DNA from: an uncultured Lachnospiraceae bacterium
GTDB taxonomy: Bacteria > Bacillota > Clostridia > Lachnospirales > Lachnospiraceae
Reading direction: 5' to 3'
DNA length: 7,166 nucleotides
Assembly: GCA_910589385.1 (NCBI GenBank)
Contig: CAJUTU010000075.1
Coordinates: 3,242-10,407, forward strand
Part shown: positions 1-5,255 of the stretch, piece by piece
Layout: every line of letters starts with the position of its first letter
How positions within the stretch are numbered: position 1 is the stretch's first letter
Position numbers and translations under genes: made by a program
Notes under the pieces: model-generated
Told to the model about the DNA's origin: nothing
What the model saw: only the letters and a program-made list of their open reading frames with translations
Databases searched by the model: none

Positions 1-2
1 CG

Positions 3-755
3 AAAACAAGGCTTAGACTGGGGGAGGATACATCAGCAAGGGTTTATCTGGTGAATCCGGGTTTTCCCAGTGCGTCGGCATTGCCGGATAATATGGGGAT
101 TACATGGAAGAGCAGCAATGATGTGATTACAGTAGAGCCGGAAGGCAGGATCACCGGAAAAAAAGAGGGTAGTACAACAGTTACTGCACAGCTCAAATAT
201 TACAGTACAAGCAAAAGCATGAACGTTTATGCCGCAAAGGAAGTTATTTTATCTTCAAAAAGTTATATATATAACGGCAAGGTCAGGAAGCCGTCTGTGA
301 CTGTAAAAGGGGAGGATGGGAAGGTTATAGATCCGTCATATTATAGAATCACCTACCCAAAAGGATGTAAAAAAGTTGGCAGATATACAGTAACCATTAC
401 TTTTAGTGGAAGATATAGGGGAAAGGCCGCGAAAAATTTTACAATCATACCAAAAAGTACACAGATCACCAGGGCAAAAGCCGGGAAAAAACAGATCACT
501 GTTAAATGGAAAAAACATTCTGTGGAAAATACCGGATATCAAATCCAGTATTCAACAAGGAGCAATCTAAAAAAAGGAACTACGGGGACCCGTACGGTCA
601 GAAATAAGAAAACAGGTTCGGTAATCATCAAAAAATTAAAATCTGGACGTAAATACTATGTGAGGGTGCGCACATATAAACAAGTTAGGATCGGCGGAAA
701 GTCAAAAAAGATTTATTCAGAATGGTCGAAAGTCAGAAAAGTGCAGGTAAAATAG
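3..755 (+). CDS. Secreted surface protein with Ig-like and Fn3-like domains, C-terminal part (5' end outside window)
   Basis: The frame is open from the first bases of the window, so the GTG at 51 is an internal valine and not the start. About 250 residues are visible. Residues 1-75 look like a bacterial Ig-like group 2 (BIG2) domain, with ITWKSSNDVITVEPEGRITG and then a GSTTVTA strand. Residues 80-150 resemble the second Ig-like module common in Clostridia surface proteins (YNGKVRKPSVTV, then VGRYTVTITFSGRYRGKAAK). Residues 151-250 are a lysine-rich fibronectin-III-like domain (ITVKWKK, GYQIQYST, YYVRVRTYK, EWSKVRKVQV) ending in a natural-looking C-terminus. No catalytic or sortase motif is visible. 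Such modules usually space or anchor extracellular enzymes and adhesins, so any enzymatic domain would lie upstream. The domain class is secure; the function of the whole protein is unknown. Confidence 0.85.
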   Translation, partial: KTRLRLGEDTSARVYLVNPGFPSASALPDNMGITWKSSNDVITVEPEGRITGKKEGSTTVTAQLKYYSTSKSMNVYAAKEVILSSKSYIYNGKVRKPSVTVKGEDGKVIDPSYYRITYPKGCKKVGRYTVTITFSGRYRGKAAKNFTIIPKSTQITRAKAGKKQITVKWKKHSVENTGYQIQYSTRSNLKKGTTGTRTVRNKKTGSVIIKKLKSGRKYYVRVRTYKQVRIGGKSKKIYSEWSKVRKVQVK

Positions 756-770
756 CGGGTCATGTAATAG

Positions 771-1151
771 CTGGCATTGATGCATGCAGGGTAAGGCTGG
801 GAGGACTATCTCTATTGGCAGACGCAGAGTAAAAAGACGATGAAAGGGTATACCAATAAAAAAGTAAAAGGCATAAAAGCTAAGCCCGCGAAAGCAAAAC
901 GGACTCTGAAAGTTTCCTAGAAAAAAGTTTCTTCCGCTTCTGGATATATCATTAAATATTCTTATAAGAAGAATATGGAGAACAGCAGGAACATACAGGT
1001 GAAAAAGGGCAATGCCACCTCAAGTACGATAAAAAATCTTACATCCAAAAGATATGTATATATACAGGTACAGGCATATGGGAAGGATGGAAAGACATTG
1101 ATAAAAGGTGTATGGAGTGGGACGGTCAAAAGCAACGGAAAGGTAAGATAA
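771..1151 (+). pseudogene. Decayed C-terminal end of an Fn3-like surface protein
   Basis: From about 795 to the TAA at 1149-1151 one frame encodes a recognisable Fn3-like domain, interrupted by a TAG at 918-920. The sequence before the stop is KAKPAKAKRTLKVS and after it KKVSSASGYIIKYSYKKN, then SSTIKNLTSKRYVYIQVQAY and GVWSGTVKS. The intact neighbours have tryptophan at the same point (VKWKK at 489-503, VKWSR at 4939-4953), so a TGG-to-TAG change explains the stop. Upstream of 795 the frame is closed by stops at 765, 768 and 792 and no start with a ribosome binding site is seen. This is the remnant of a longer gene, probably shortened or frameshifted upstream. It follows the partial surface gene in the same frame, but that gene has its own complete C-terminal domain, so this is more likely a separate neighbour. 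Confidence 0.7.
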
Positions 1152-1178
1152 AAAGCAAATCACAGCCGTGCGGCTTGA

Positions 1179-1197
1179 CCACCGGCTCTGCCGGTGG
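1179..1197 (+). terminator. GC-rich hairpin, probable terminator stem interrupted by IS256
   Basis: CCACCGGC, loop TCT, then GCCGGTGG forms a perfect 8-bp stem 28 bp after the pseudogene stop. The 3' arm is the 8-bp target duplication of the insertion sequence that starts at 1198. Joining the outer flanks restores CCACCGGC-TCT-GCCGGTGG-TTTGGG, which would have been a terminator-like structure with a short T-run before insertion. A smaller stem, AGCC/GGCT, lies just upstream at 1164-1175. The hairpin is seen directly; terminator function is inferred. Confidence 0.5.
1190..1197 (+). repeat. Target site duplication, left copy (GCCGGTGG)
   Basis: This 8-bp sequence is repeated exactly at 2993-3000, on the other side of the IS256-family element. 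The bases outside and inside the two copies differ (T versus C before, G versus T after), so the duplication is exactly 8 bp. That fits the 8-9 bp duplication known for the IS256 family and shows the element moved here by transposition. Confidence 0.9.
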
Positions 1198-1224
1198 GGG
1201 TTTGTCAAGTTAAATGTGTAAGTT
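1198..1224 (+). repeat. Left terminal inverted repeat of the IS256-family element
   Basis: The 27 bp begin GGGTTTGTC and end TGTGTAAGTT. They match the reverse complement of 2966-2992 at 21 of 27 positions, with the inner ten bases identical. The inner block is the likely transposase binding part. A perfect stem, AGCGGTC/GACCGCT with a 5-base loop, follows at 1232-1250. Confidence 0.85.
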
Positions 1225-1623
1225 TTTTATTAGCGGTCTTTGTGACCGCTGATTTTATCTGAAATTTAATCTGTATATTGCCATTATCAAAAGATGATCT
1301 CTGCTGATTATCTGGAGACTTGTATCTTTCACGGCAGTCTTTGCCGGTCCTGCCCTGCAGACCATTTGAACTGCTGCAGGAGGCGGAGCCGCAGCCTGTC
1401 CTTAGATTCCGGCCAGAGGCCATGCCCAGCCACCAGAAGTGCAGCTTCTGGCTGTGCCCTTGACTGTGCATAAAATCAATGGTACCATATGCCGGACCGA
1501 TGCGGATGGATGGCTGTCCTTGAGTTCCGCCGTCGGTATGGCCCCTGCGGCATTGATTTTGGGCACAGTCAAGGGTGGCGGACACTGCCGCTGTCTGCCG
1601 TCCTGCCCTGGCAGCATCCTTAT
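1225..1623 (-). other. Long structured non-coding tail of the IS256-family element
   Basis: This stretch lies between the transposase stop and the left inverted repeat. It is rich in inverted repeats: 1457-1481 pairs with 1551-1575 at 23 of 25 positions around a 69-bp loop, 1433-1439 pairs with 1445-1451 (CCAGAAG/CTTCTGG), and 1232-1238 pairs with 1244-1250. Its base composition is richer in G and C than the flanking surface genes. Two open frames cross it, a 140-codon TTG-start frame on the minus strand and a 63-codon frame on the plus strand. Neither has a Shine-Dalgarno site or a recognisable domain, and the compositional bias easily explains them. It could be a structured RNA made from transposase read-through, a DNA structure, or a passenger remnant. 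Confidence 0.5.
1457..1575. repeat. 25-bp near-perfect inverted repeat around a 69-bp spacer inside the IS
   Basis: The arms at 1457-1481 and 1551-1575 both read CCCTTGACTGTGC at the outer part and AAAATCAATG at the inner part when compared as inverted copies; they differ only at the two bases between these blocks. An RNA from either strand would fold into a long stem. The inner loop contains GC-rich stretches capable of further pairing. Confidence 0.8.
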
Positions 1624-2886
1624 TCAATAGTTTTCATATTTTAAGATCCTGGACTGTATCTTATCATCCATTGCCAGCTGGTTCCTGACAAGAGCCCAGT
1701 TCGCCACAGGACGTCCATTCCATTTCTTATAAAGCTCTACGACCCGCAGGTATAAGGCTTTCCTCACTGCATCTTCATTCGGGAAGGAGCCTTTTTTCGT
1801 CACTTTACGGAAGCTGGAATTTACAGCCTCAATGGCATTTGTCGTATAGAGGACCTTCCTTACTGCGCTCCCATAATTGAACAGCTGTTCCACATATTTC
1901 CAGTTCCTCACCCATACATCTACAGCACCCGGATAGCGGCTCCATGACTGCCGGAAACGCTCAAACTCAGCTTTTGCAGCCTTTAGGCCGGGAGCGCCGT
2001 AGACCTTTTTGAGCTGGGCCGTAAAGTTCTTGTATTCCTTGGACGGGATATATTTGATAGAGTTCCGGATCAAGTGGACAATACATCTCTGCACAACAAC
2101 ATCTTTAAAGATTGACTTTGCACCTTCTTCCAGCCCGGATACCCCATCCATGCTGATGAACAGCACATCTTCCACACCCCGTGCCTTGATCTCATCAAAA
2201 ATCTGCATCCAGTAATGCTTCCCTTCTGTTTCCCCGATCCAGATGCCCAGGATGTCCTTCACCCCGTCCACATCATACCCAAGGATCACGTATACGGCGC
2301 AGTTCTTGGTCTCCATTTCCTGCCGGATAGAAACGTACAGACAGTCAACAAAGAGGAATGTATAAAATTTTTTCAGCGGCCGGTCCTGCCATTCTTCTGC
2401 CTGTCCCATTACCCGGTCTGTAATATTGGAGACTGTTTCATGGGATATTTCAAACCCATAGATATCTTCAATCGTTTCCGCTATGTCACGCTGGCTCATC
2501 CCCTTTGCATACATAGATAAGACTTTATCTTCAATCCCGCTGATATCCCTGGTACGTTTGGGAACGATCTGCGGCGTAAAGGAAGCTTCCCGGTCACGGG
2601 GCATATCTATAGTAACATCCCCATAGGCTGTCTTCACATTTTTATGGGCATAGCCGTTCCGGCGGTTTGTGGTATTTTTCCGGCCATGGTCATTTGAGGC
2701 ATAGCCAAGGTGTGCATCCATTTCCCCCTGGAGCATCGCTTCAAACATCGGGCCAAAGATGTCTTTCAGGGCATCCTGCATATCTTCTGTGTTCTTAGGC
2801 TGGTATTCTTCCATGATTTTCCGGGCAATGGCTGCACCTGCAGTATCTTCCTTCTTTTTTCTTGATGCCATAAATGTTGTACCCAT
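1624..2886 (-). CDS. IS256-family (Mutator-type) DDE transposase
   Basis: A 420-residue protein with the layout of bacterial Mutator-type transposases (family length about 390-420). After an N-terminal DNA-binding region (residues 30-170, with a helix-turn-helix-like MSQRDIAETIEDIYGFEIS near 130-148) comes the RNase H-like catalytic core. Likely catalytic acids are D181 (FLFVDCLYVSIR), D247 (ISMDGVSGLEEG) and E353 (TTNAIEAVNSSFRK). The conserved C-x2-H stretch is C268/H271 (RCIVHLIRNS). No frameshift or stop is seen. The ATG at 2886 has AAAGGA-type purines about 11 bases upstream and an AGG directly against it; a second ATG (MASRKKK) at 2871 is a possible alternative start. The enzyme should recognise the 27-bp ends and move the element by copy-out through a circular intermediate, as known for the family. 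Confidence 0.95.
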   Translation of the reverse strand: MGTTFMASRKKKEDTAGAAIARKIMEEYQPKNTEDMQDALKDIFGPMFEAMLQGEMDAHLGYASNDHGRKNTTNRRNGYAHKNVKTAYGDVTIDMPRDREASFTPQIVPKRTRDISGIEDKVLSMYAKGMSQRDIAETIEDIYGFEISHETVSNITDRVMGQAEEWQDRPLKKFYTFLFVDCLYVSIRQEMETKNCAVYVILGYDVDGVKDILGIWIGETEGKHYWMQIFDEIKARGVEDVLFISMDGVSGLEEGAKSIFKDVVVQRCIVHLIRNSIKYIPSKEYKNFTAQLKKVYGAPGLKAAKAEFERFRQSWSRYPGAVDVWVRNWKYVEQLFNYGSAVRKVLYTTNAIEAVNSSFRKVTKKGSFPNEDAVRKALYLRVVELYKKWNGRPVANWALVRNQLAMDDKIQSRILKYENY

Positions 2887-2930
2887 CCTTTTCTCTATCC
2901 TTTCTTTGAGTGTAGCACACCTTACCTATA

Positions 2931-2984
2931 AAAATAAAGTGCGCAGTTAGATTTATTGGTTTTCTAACTTACACACTTTATTTT
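2931..2984. repeat. Inverted copy of the right IS end, forming a subterminal hairpin
   Basis: Positions 2931-2951 (AAAATAAAGTGCGCAGTTAGA) are an inverted near-copy of 2963-2984, which overlaps the right terminal repeat. They share AAAATAAAGTG, a short variable middle and AGTTAGA, with an 11-base loop between. The transposase-binding part of the right end is thus present twice, head to head, just upstream of the transposase gene and probably over its promoter. Confidence 0.75.
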
Positions 2985-2992
2985 ACACTCCC
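2966..2992 (-). repeat. Right terminal inverted repeat of the IS256-family element
   Basis: Read on the minus strand it begins GGGAGTGTAAAATAAAG and ends TGTGTAAGTT. It matches the left repeat at 21 of 27 positions and directly adjoins the right target duplication. Confidence 0.85.
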
Positions 2993-3000
2993 GCCGGTGG
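2993..3000 (+). repeat. Target site duplication, right copy (GCCGGTGG)
   Basis: Exact copy of 1190-1197. Here it is the orphaned 3' arm of the interrupted hairpin and is followed by the original downstream sequence TTTGGGTGAG. Confidence 0.9.
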
Positions 3001-3009
3001 TTTGGGTGA

Positions 3010-3028
3010 GCCCCTCCGGGGCATTTTT
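3010..3028 (+). terminator. Rho-independent terminator-like hairpin with T-run
   Basis: GCCCC, loop TCC, GGGGC, then ATTTTT. It reads on the plus strand, so it would have served the surface-protein gene now separated from it by the IS256 insertion. The stem is only 5 bp but entirely G-C. Confidence 0.55.
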
Positions 3029-3099
3029 CGGTACCGCCTATAGGCGGTGTCTAAGCAACCCCTTTTTCGGTGCTGCCTATAGGCAGTATTTCACTAACC
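3022..3099 (+). repeat. 39-bp tandem repeat, two copies, each with a CCTATAGG-centred hairpin
   Basis: Copies at 3022-3060 and 3061-3099 are identical at 30 of 39 positions. Each has TTTTTCGGT, a stem-loop closing on GCC-TATA-GGC and a CTAAGCAACC or CACTAACC tail. In the stem, ACCGCC/GGCGGT of copy 1 becomes GCTGCC/GGCAGT in copy 2, a C-G to T-A double change that keeps pairing. The array sits next to the 3' end of the IS200-type tnpA and may belong to its right end. Confidence 0.75.
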
Positions 3100-3113
3100 T
3101 CTGGTACTTGGCT

Positions 3114-3129
3114 GCCTCTTAAAAGAGGC
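3114..3129 (-). terminator. Hairpin at the 3' end of tnpA, possible IS200 right-end stem
   Basis: GCCTCTT and AAGAGGC pair perfectly around a 2-base centre (3121-3122), only 3 bp after the tnpA stop codon. In IS200-type elements such subterminal stems are recognised by TnpA as single-stranded DNA; it could also slow transcription. Confidence 0.45.
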
Positions 3130-3132
3130 TCT

Positions 3133-3543
3133 TTATCCTTCTATTCTACTGCATTCCTCCTGCTCTTCGATGTACTTTTTGATTGTCTCTTCGTTCACTT
3201 GCCCAATCGTCTCGGCATAATATCCTCTTGCCCAAAAATGTCTGCCATACTTGTCCCTGTATTCTGGGTGTCGGTCAAATATCATCAGGGCACTCTTTCC
3301 TTTCAATTTTGACATCACTTCCGAGATACTCATCTTGGGCGGAATCGAAACATACAGATGTACATGGTTTGGACATACTCCGCCTTTTATCAATTTTACT
3401 CCTGTGATTTTACATACTGTGGACAATATCTCGCCAACCTCTTTCCCAATCTTCCCATACATTACTTTCCGGCGATATTTCGGAATAAAAACAATATGAT
3501 ACGTGCAATTATACTTGGTATGTGCTAAAATCTGATTATCCAT
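3133..3543 (-). CDS. tnpA: IS200-type Y1 (HUH) transposase TnpA
   Basis: A 136-residue single-strand transposase of the Y1_Tnp family, close to the usual 130-155 residues. The N-terminus carries the expected YNCTYHIVFIPKYRRKV (residues 11-27). The metal-binding HUH motif is H60-V-H62 in CPNHVHLYVSIPPK. The catalytic tyrosine is probably Y124, with its partner Q128 four residues later (KKYIEEQ), after the conserved HFWARGYYAETIG (102-114). All key residues are present and the frame is unbroken. The ATG at 3543 follows an AGGAGG site with 8-base spacing. The enzyme excises and inserts the element as a single-stranded circle by tyrosine-DNA linkage. No TnpB or IscB gene is adjacent, so this is the minimal IS200 arrangement. 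Confidence 0.95.
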   Translation of the reverse strand: MDNQILAHTKYNCTYHIVFIPKYRRKVMYGKIGKEVGEILSTVCKITGVKLIKGGVCPNHVHLYVSIPPKMSISEVMSKLKGKSALMIFDRHPEYRDKYGRHFWARGYYAETIGQVNEETIKKYIEEQEECSRIEG

Positions 3544-3551
3544 TATGGATA

Positions 3552-3606
3552 CCTCCTGTTATTGTAGATTAGGCTGCCTAGACCCAAATCTATGATAACA
3601 TGGAGG
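3552..3606 (-). promoter_or_regulatory. Leader stem that sequesters the tnpA ribosome binding site
   Basis: Read on the minus strand, CCTCCATGTTATCATAGATT (3606-3587) pairs with AATCTACAATAACAGGAGG (3570-3552), with a few mismatches and one bulge. The right arm contains the AGGAGG Shine-Dalgarno site of tnpA, so ribosomes would be blocked while the stem holds. A small stem, TAGG/CCTA, sits in the loop. Translational masking of this kind is documented for Salmonella IS200; here it is inferred from pairing alone. Confidence 0.7.
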
Positions 3607-3651
3607 TTTTATTTTGGGTGCTTTGGGGATCGCTACTGCTCACTCCGTTCT

Positions 3652-3668
3652 CCCCAGCTCTGCTGGGG
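3652..3668. repeat. CCCCAGC/GCTGGGG hairpin upstream of tnpA
   Basis: A perfect 7-bp stem with loop TCT, about 110 bp upstream of the tnpA start. It is the best candidate for the subterminal hairpin at the left end of the IS200-type element. It could equally be a terminator that stops transcription entering tnpA. Confidence 0.5.
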
Positions 3669-3669
3669 G

Positions 3670-4010
3670 CTTAATGGATGTTCAGTGAAAGACATGTCAG
3701 ATATAGAATGAACATCAGTCAGGGAACGGTGGATGAGATATGAGAAGAAGATTGGACCAGAGGGTATCTGATCGGAGAGACCATAGTATGCTGACCAAAT
3801 AGAGGCACCTATCTATGGTGTATACCGTTCTCAGAGCTGTACGGATGATGCAAGAAACCGGGCAATAGGTATCAAAGACGGTATATCGTCCCATTCTCTA
3901 TCCAGGGTGAGGTCGTCATGATAGGCATGGATGGAGTAAAGATCCAGGCCGGATACTCCGAAAGCTGTGATCAAGGGATGGGCATATGCATATATAAAAA
4001 ATATTTAGCA
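3670..4010. other. Intergenic stretch without a convincing gene
   Basis: No frame here has a start, ribosome binding site and recognisable protein. Three successive perfect inverted repeats are visible: GATGTTCA/TGAACATC (3677-3684 with 3709-3716), CCATAG/CTATGG (3781-3786 with 3813-3818) and TATACCGT/ACGGTATA (3821-3828 with 3878-3885). It may be a structured leader or a decayed sequence; it matches no riboswitch class I know. A TATATA stretch at 3991-3996 is the best -10 candidate for the downstream gene, but no good -35 accompanies it. Confidence 0.4.
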
Positions 4011-4026
4011 CGAAAAGGAGAGGAAC

Positions 4027-5175
4027 ATGAAGAAAAAAGGACTGAAGAGAAAAATGATAGCAGGGCTGGCAGCATTGGCTGTATTTGGGACATCTGTGGG
4101 ATTGCCTTCGATGGAACAGACTGTGTATGCAGAGACTTCGGATCTTCCGGCTGAGACAAATACTACTTTTGCAAAGGCCAGGGAATTAGAGTTTGGAAGT
4201 TCGATGGCAGGGACGTTATCAGCAAGTGACAACAGCAGATATTATAAGTTTTCATTAAATGAAACAAGCAGCTTGAATTTTGGAATGGAGAGAAATGTAA
4301 GTGAATCTCCTATAAATATACTGTTCTATGACGCTTCTCAGACAGAAATCTATAATATATGGAATAATGGTCCTGGATCTGTATCTTTTTCGCGTGGACC
4401 AATATATCTGACAGGCGGGGATTACTATGTGGTAATAAAAGTGGGCTGTTACCAATCGTTATCATTTACAGTAAACAAAGATTCCACAGGGGAAAGTTTT
4501 ATAGAAACTCAGGATGTCAACAATGATATGGCATCGGATGCATCTGATATCAGCCTGAAAAAGAGATACAAAGGCGTACTCGCACAAAATGAAGAAATTG
4601 ATTATTACAGATTCCAGGTGCCAGCGGCAGGGCAACTCACATTCAATATGACGAATTCTGTAAGTGATACCGTTAAATATGGTTTCTATGATCAGTCATT
4701 GAATCCGGTTTATACAAATACAGTAAGAAGCGGTTACAAAGTGACCCAGCCTGTACAGGTAAAAAGAGGTGTTTATTATCTTGCCATTGCAAAAGAAGAT
4801 GTAAACAAAGGGGTTGGTTCCTACACATTTTCCATTGATCATACACAGAAGGGCCAGACTAGACCGGGTACCAACAATGTGACGGTTAAAAAGGCAAAAA
4901 TCAACAGCGTGCGGAACTCAGCCAGAAAGAAGATGATTGTAAAATGGAGTAGAGTGTCTGGAGCCAGCGGTTATGAGCTTTGGTATTCTACAAGCTCGAA
5001 TTTCAAAAAGGGAGTAACGAAAAAGAGGTTAAGTTCTTCTGTAACCAGCAAGACATATTCCGGATTAAAAAAGAAGAAGACTTATTATGTCAGGATCCGT
5101 GCCTATAAAAATATAAGTGGCGCAAAGAAATACGGAAAATGGAGCAGTAAGAAGTCTGTTTTCATTAGAAAGTAA
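4027..5175 (+). CDS. Secreted protein with two PPC-type domains and a C-terminal Fn3-like domain
   Basis: A 382-residue exported protein. Residues 1-35 are a signal peptide: basic MKKKGLKRK, hydrophobic IAGLAALAVFGTSVGLP, and probable cleavage after VYA. Residues 45-150 and 162-270 are two copies of a pre-peptidase C-terminal (PPC)-like beta-sandwich; both have the pattern 'A.. L..G..G.L...D...YYKF/YYRF' (SRYYKFSLNE; IDYYRFQVPAAGQL), then an FYD strand and a G.YYL/YYV strand. Residues 288-380 are a lysine-rich Fn3-like domain (MIVKWSRVSGASGYELWYST, TYYVRIRAYK, GKWSSKKSV) close to those at 456-752. No protease catalytic motif is present, so it is likely a binding or structural surface protein. 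The ATG has an AGGAGAGG site (4015-4022) with ideal spacing. It lies 80 bp upstream of the LRR gene in the same direction with no clear terminator between, so co-transcription is possible. Confidence 0.85.
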   Translation: MKKKGLKRKMIAGLAALAVFGTSVGLPSMEQTVYAETSDLPAETNTTFAKARELEFGSSMAGTLSASDNSRYYKFSLNETSSLNFGMERNVSESPINILFYDASQTEIYNIWNNGPGSVSFSRGPIYLTGGDYYVVIKVGCYQSLSFTVNKDSTGESFIETQDVNNDMASDASDISLKKRYKGVLAQNEEIDYYRFQVPAAGQLTFNMTNSVSDTVKYGFYDQSLNPVYTNTVRSGYKVTQPVQVKRGVYYLAIAKEDVNKGVGSYTFSIDHTQKGQTRPGTNNVTVKKAKINSVRNSARKKMIVKWSRVSGASGYELWYSTSSNFKKGVTKKRLSSSVTSKTYSGLKKKKTYYVRIRAYKNISGAKKYGKWSSKKSVFIRK

Positions 5176-5240
5176 CCATTGTCTTGAGTTATGATGCTAA
5201 AATCATGATTGAAGATTCAATAAAAATTCAAAGGAATAGG

Positions 5241-5247
5241 AAGGAGA
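5241..5247 (+). promoter_or_regulatory. Shine-Dalgarno site that fixes the LRR gene start
   Basis: AAGGAGA lies 8 bases before the GTG at 5256, and that GTG begins a textbook signal peptide. The in-frame TTG at 5184 has no such site and would put 24 charged residues ahead of the signal, so the GTG is preferred. Confidence 0.8.
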
Positions 5248-5255
5248 GTATTACT

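Larger units (their letters stand above)
1198..2992 (-). mobile_element. Complete IS256-family insertion sequence, 1795 bp
   Basis: The borders are set by an 8-bp direct duplication (1190-1197 and 2993-3000) and by 27-bp terminal inverted repeats that match at 21 of 27 positions; both begin GGG and share TGTGTAAGTT at their inner ends. The only convincing gene is the Mutator-type transposase on the minus strand. The element is longer than the usual 1.2-1.5 kb for this family because about 426 bp of structured sequence lies between the transposase stop and the left repeat. With an intact reading frame, recognisable ends and a perfect target duplication, the insertion looks recent and may still be active. 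Confidence 0.88.
3100..3670 (-). mobile_element. IS200-type insertion sequence, tnpA only (approximate limits)
   Basis: The element contains a single Y1 transposase gene and no accessory tnpB. As expected for IS200/IS605 elements there are no terminal inverted repeats or target duplication, but hairpins flank the gene: GCCTCTT/AAGAGGC at 3114-3129 just after the stop, and CCCCAGC-TCT-GCTGGGG at 3652-3668 on the upstream side. Exact tips cannot be set without other copies. The right end may extend through the tandem hairpins to about 3010. Confidence 0.5.

Noticed and set aside
918..920. TAG read as an amino acid (suppression or pyrrolysine) in the Fn3-like fragment
   Set aside because: The upstream frame is also closed by several stops and has no start signal, so simple gene decay explains the TAG better.
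1205..1627. 140-codon minus-strand frame after the transposase, starting at TTG and overlapping its stop
   Set aside because: It has no Shine-Dalgarno site of its own, a rare start, a low-complexity composition and no recognised domain. It runs through inverted repeats that dictate its sequence and ends inside the IS terminal repeat. I treat the region as structured non-coding, but comparative codon analysis could reverse this.
1439..1630. 63-codon plus-strand frame in the IS tail
   Set aside because: It lies antisense to the transposase transcript, within the inverted repeats, with no ribosome binding site or similarity to a known family.
3022..3099. Possible CRISPR array in the 39-bp repeats
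   Set aside because: There are only two directly abutting copies without spacers, each differing at many positions, and no cas gene is in view.
3100..3670. Possible TnpB/omega-RNA system next to the IS200-type tnpA
   Set aside because: No TnpB or IscB reading frame is present on either side; the element is a tnpA-only IS200 type.
3918..4154. 78-codon plus-strand frame overlapping the PPC gene start
   Set aside because: It lies in another frame across the ribosome binding site and signal peptide of the well-supported gene at 4027, with no domain of its own.
5184..5255. TTG at 5184 as the start of the LRR protein
   Set aside because: It would add 24 residues with mixed charge before the signal peptide and has no ribosome binding site. 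The GTG at 5256 has AAGGAGA at ideal spacing and begins the signal peptide.
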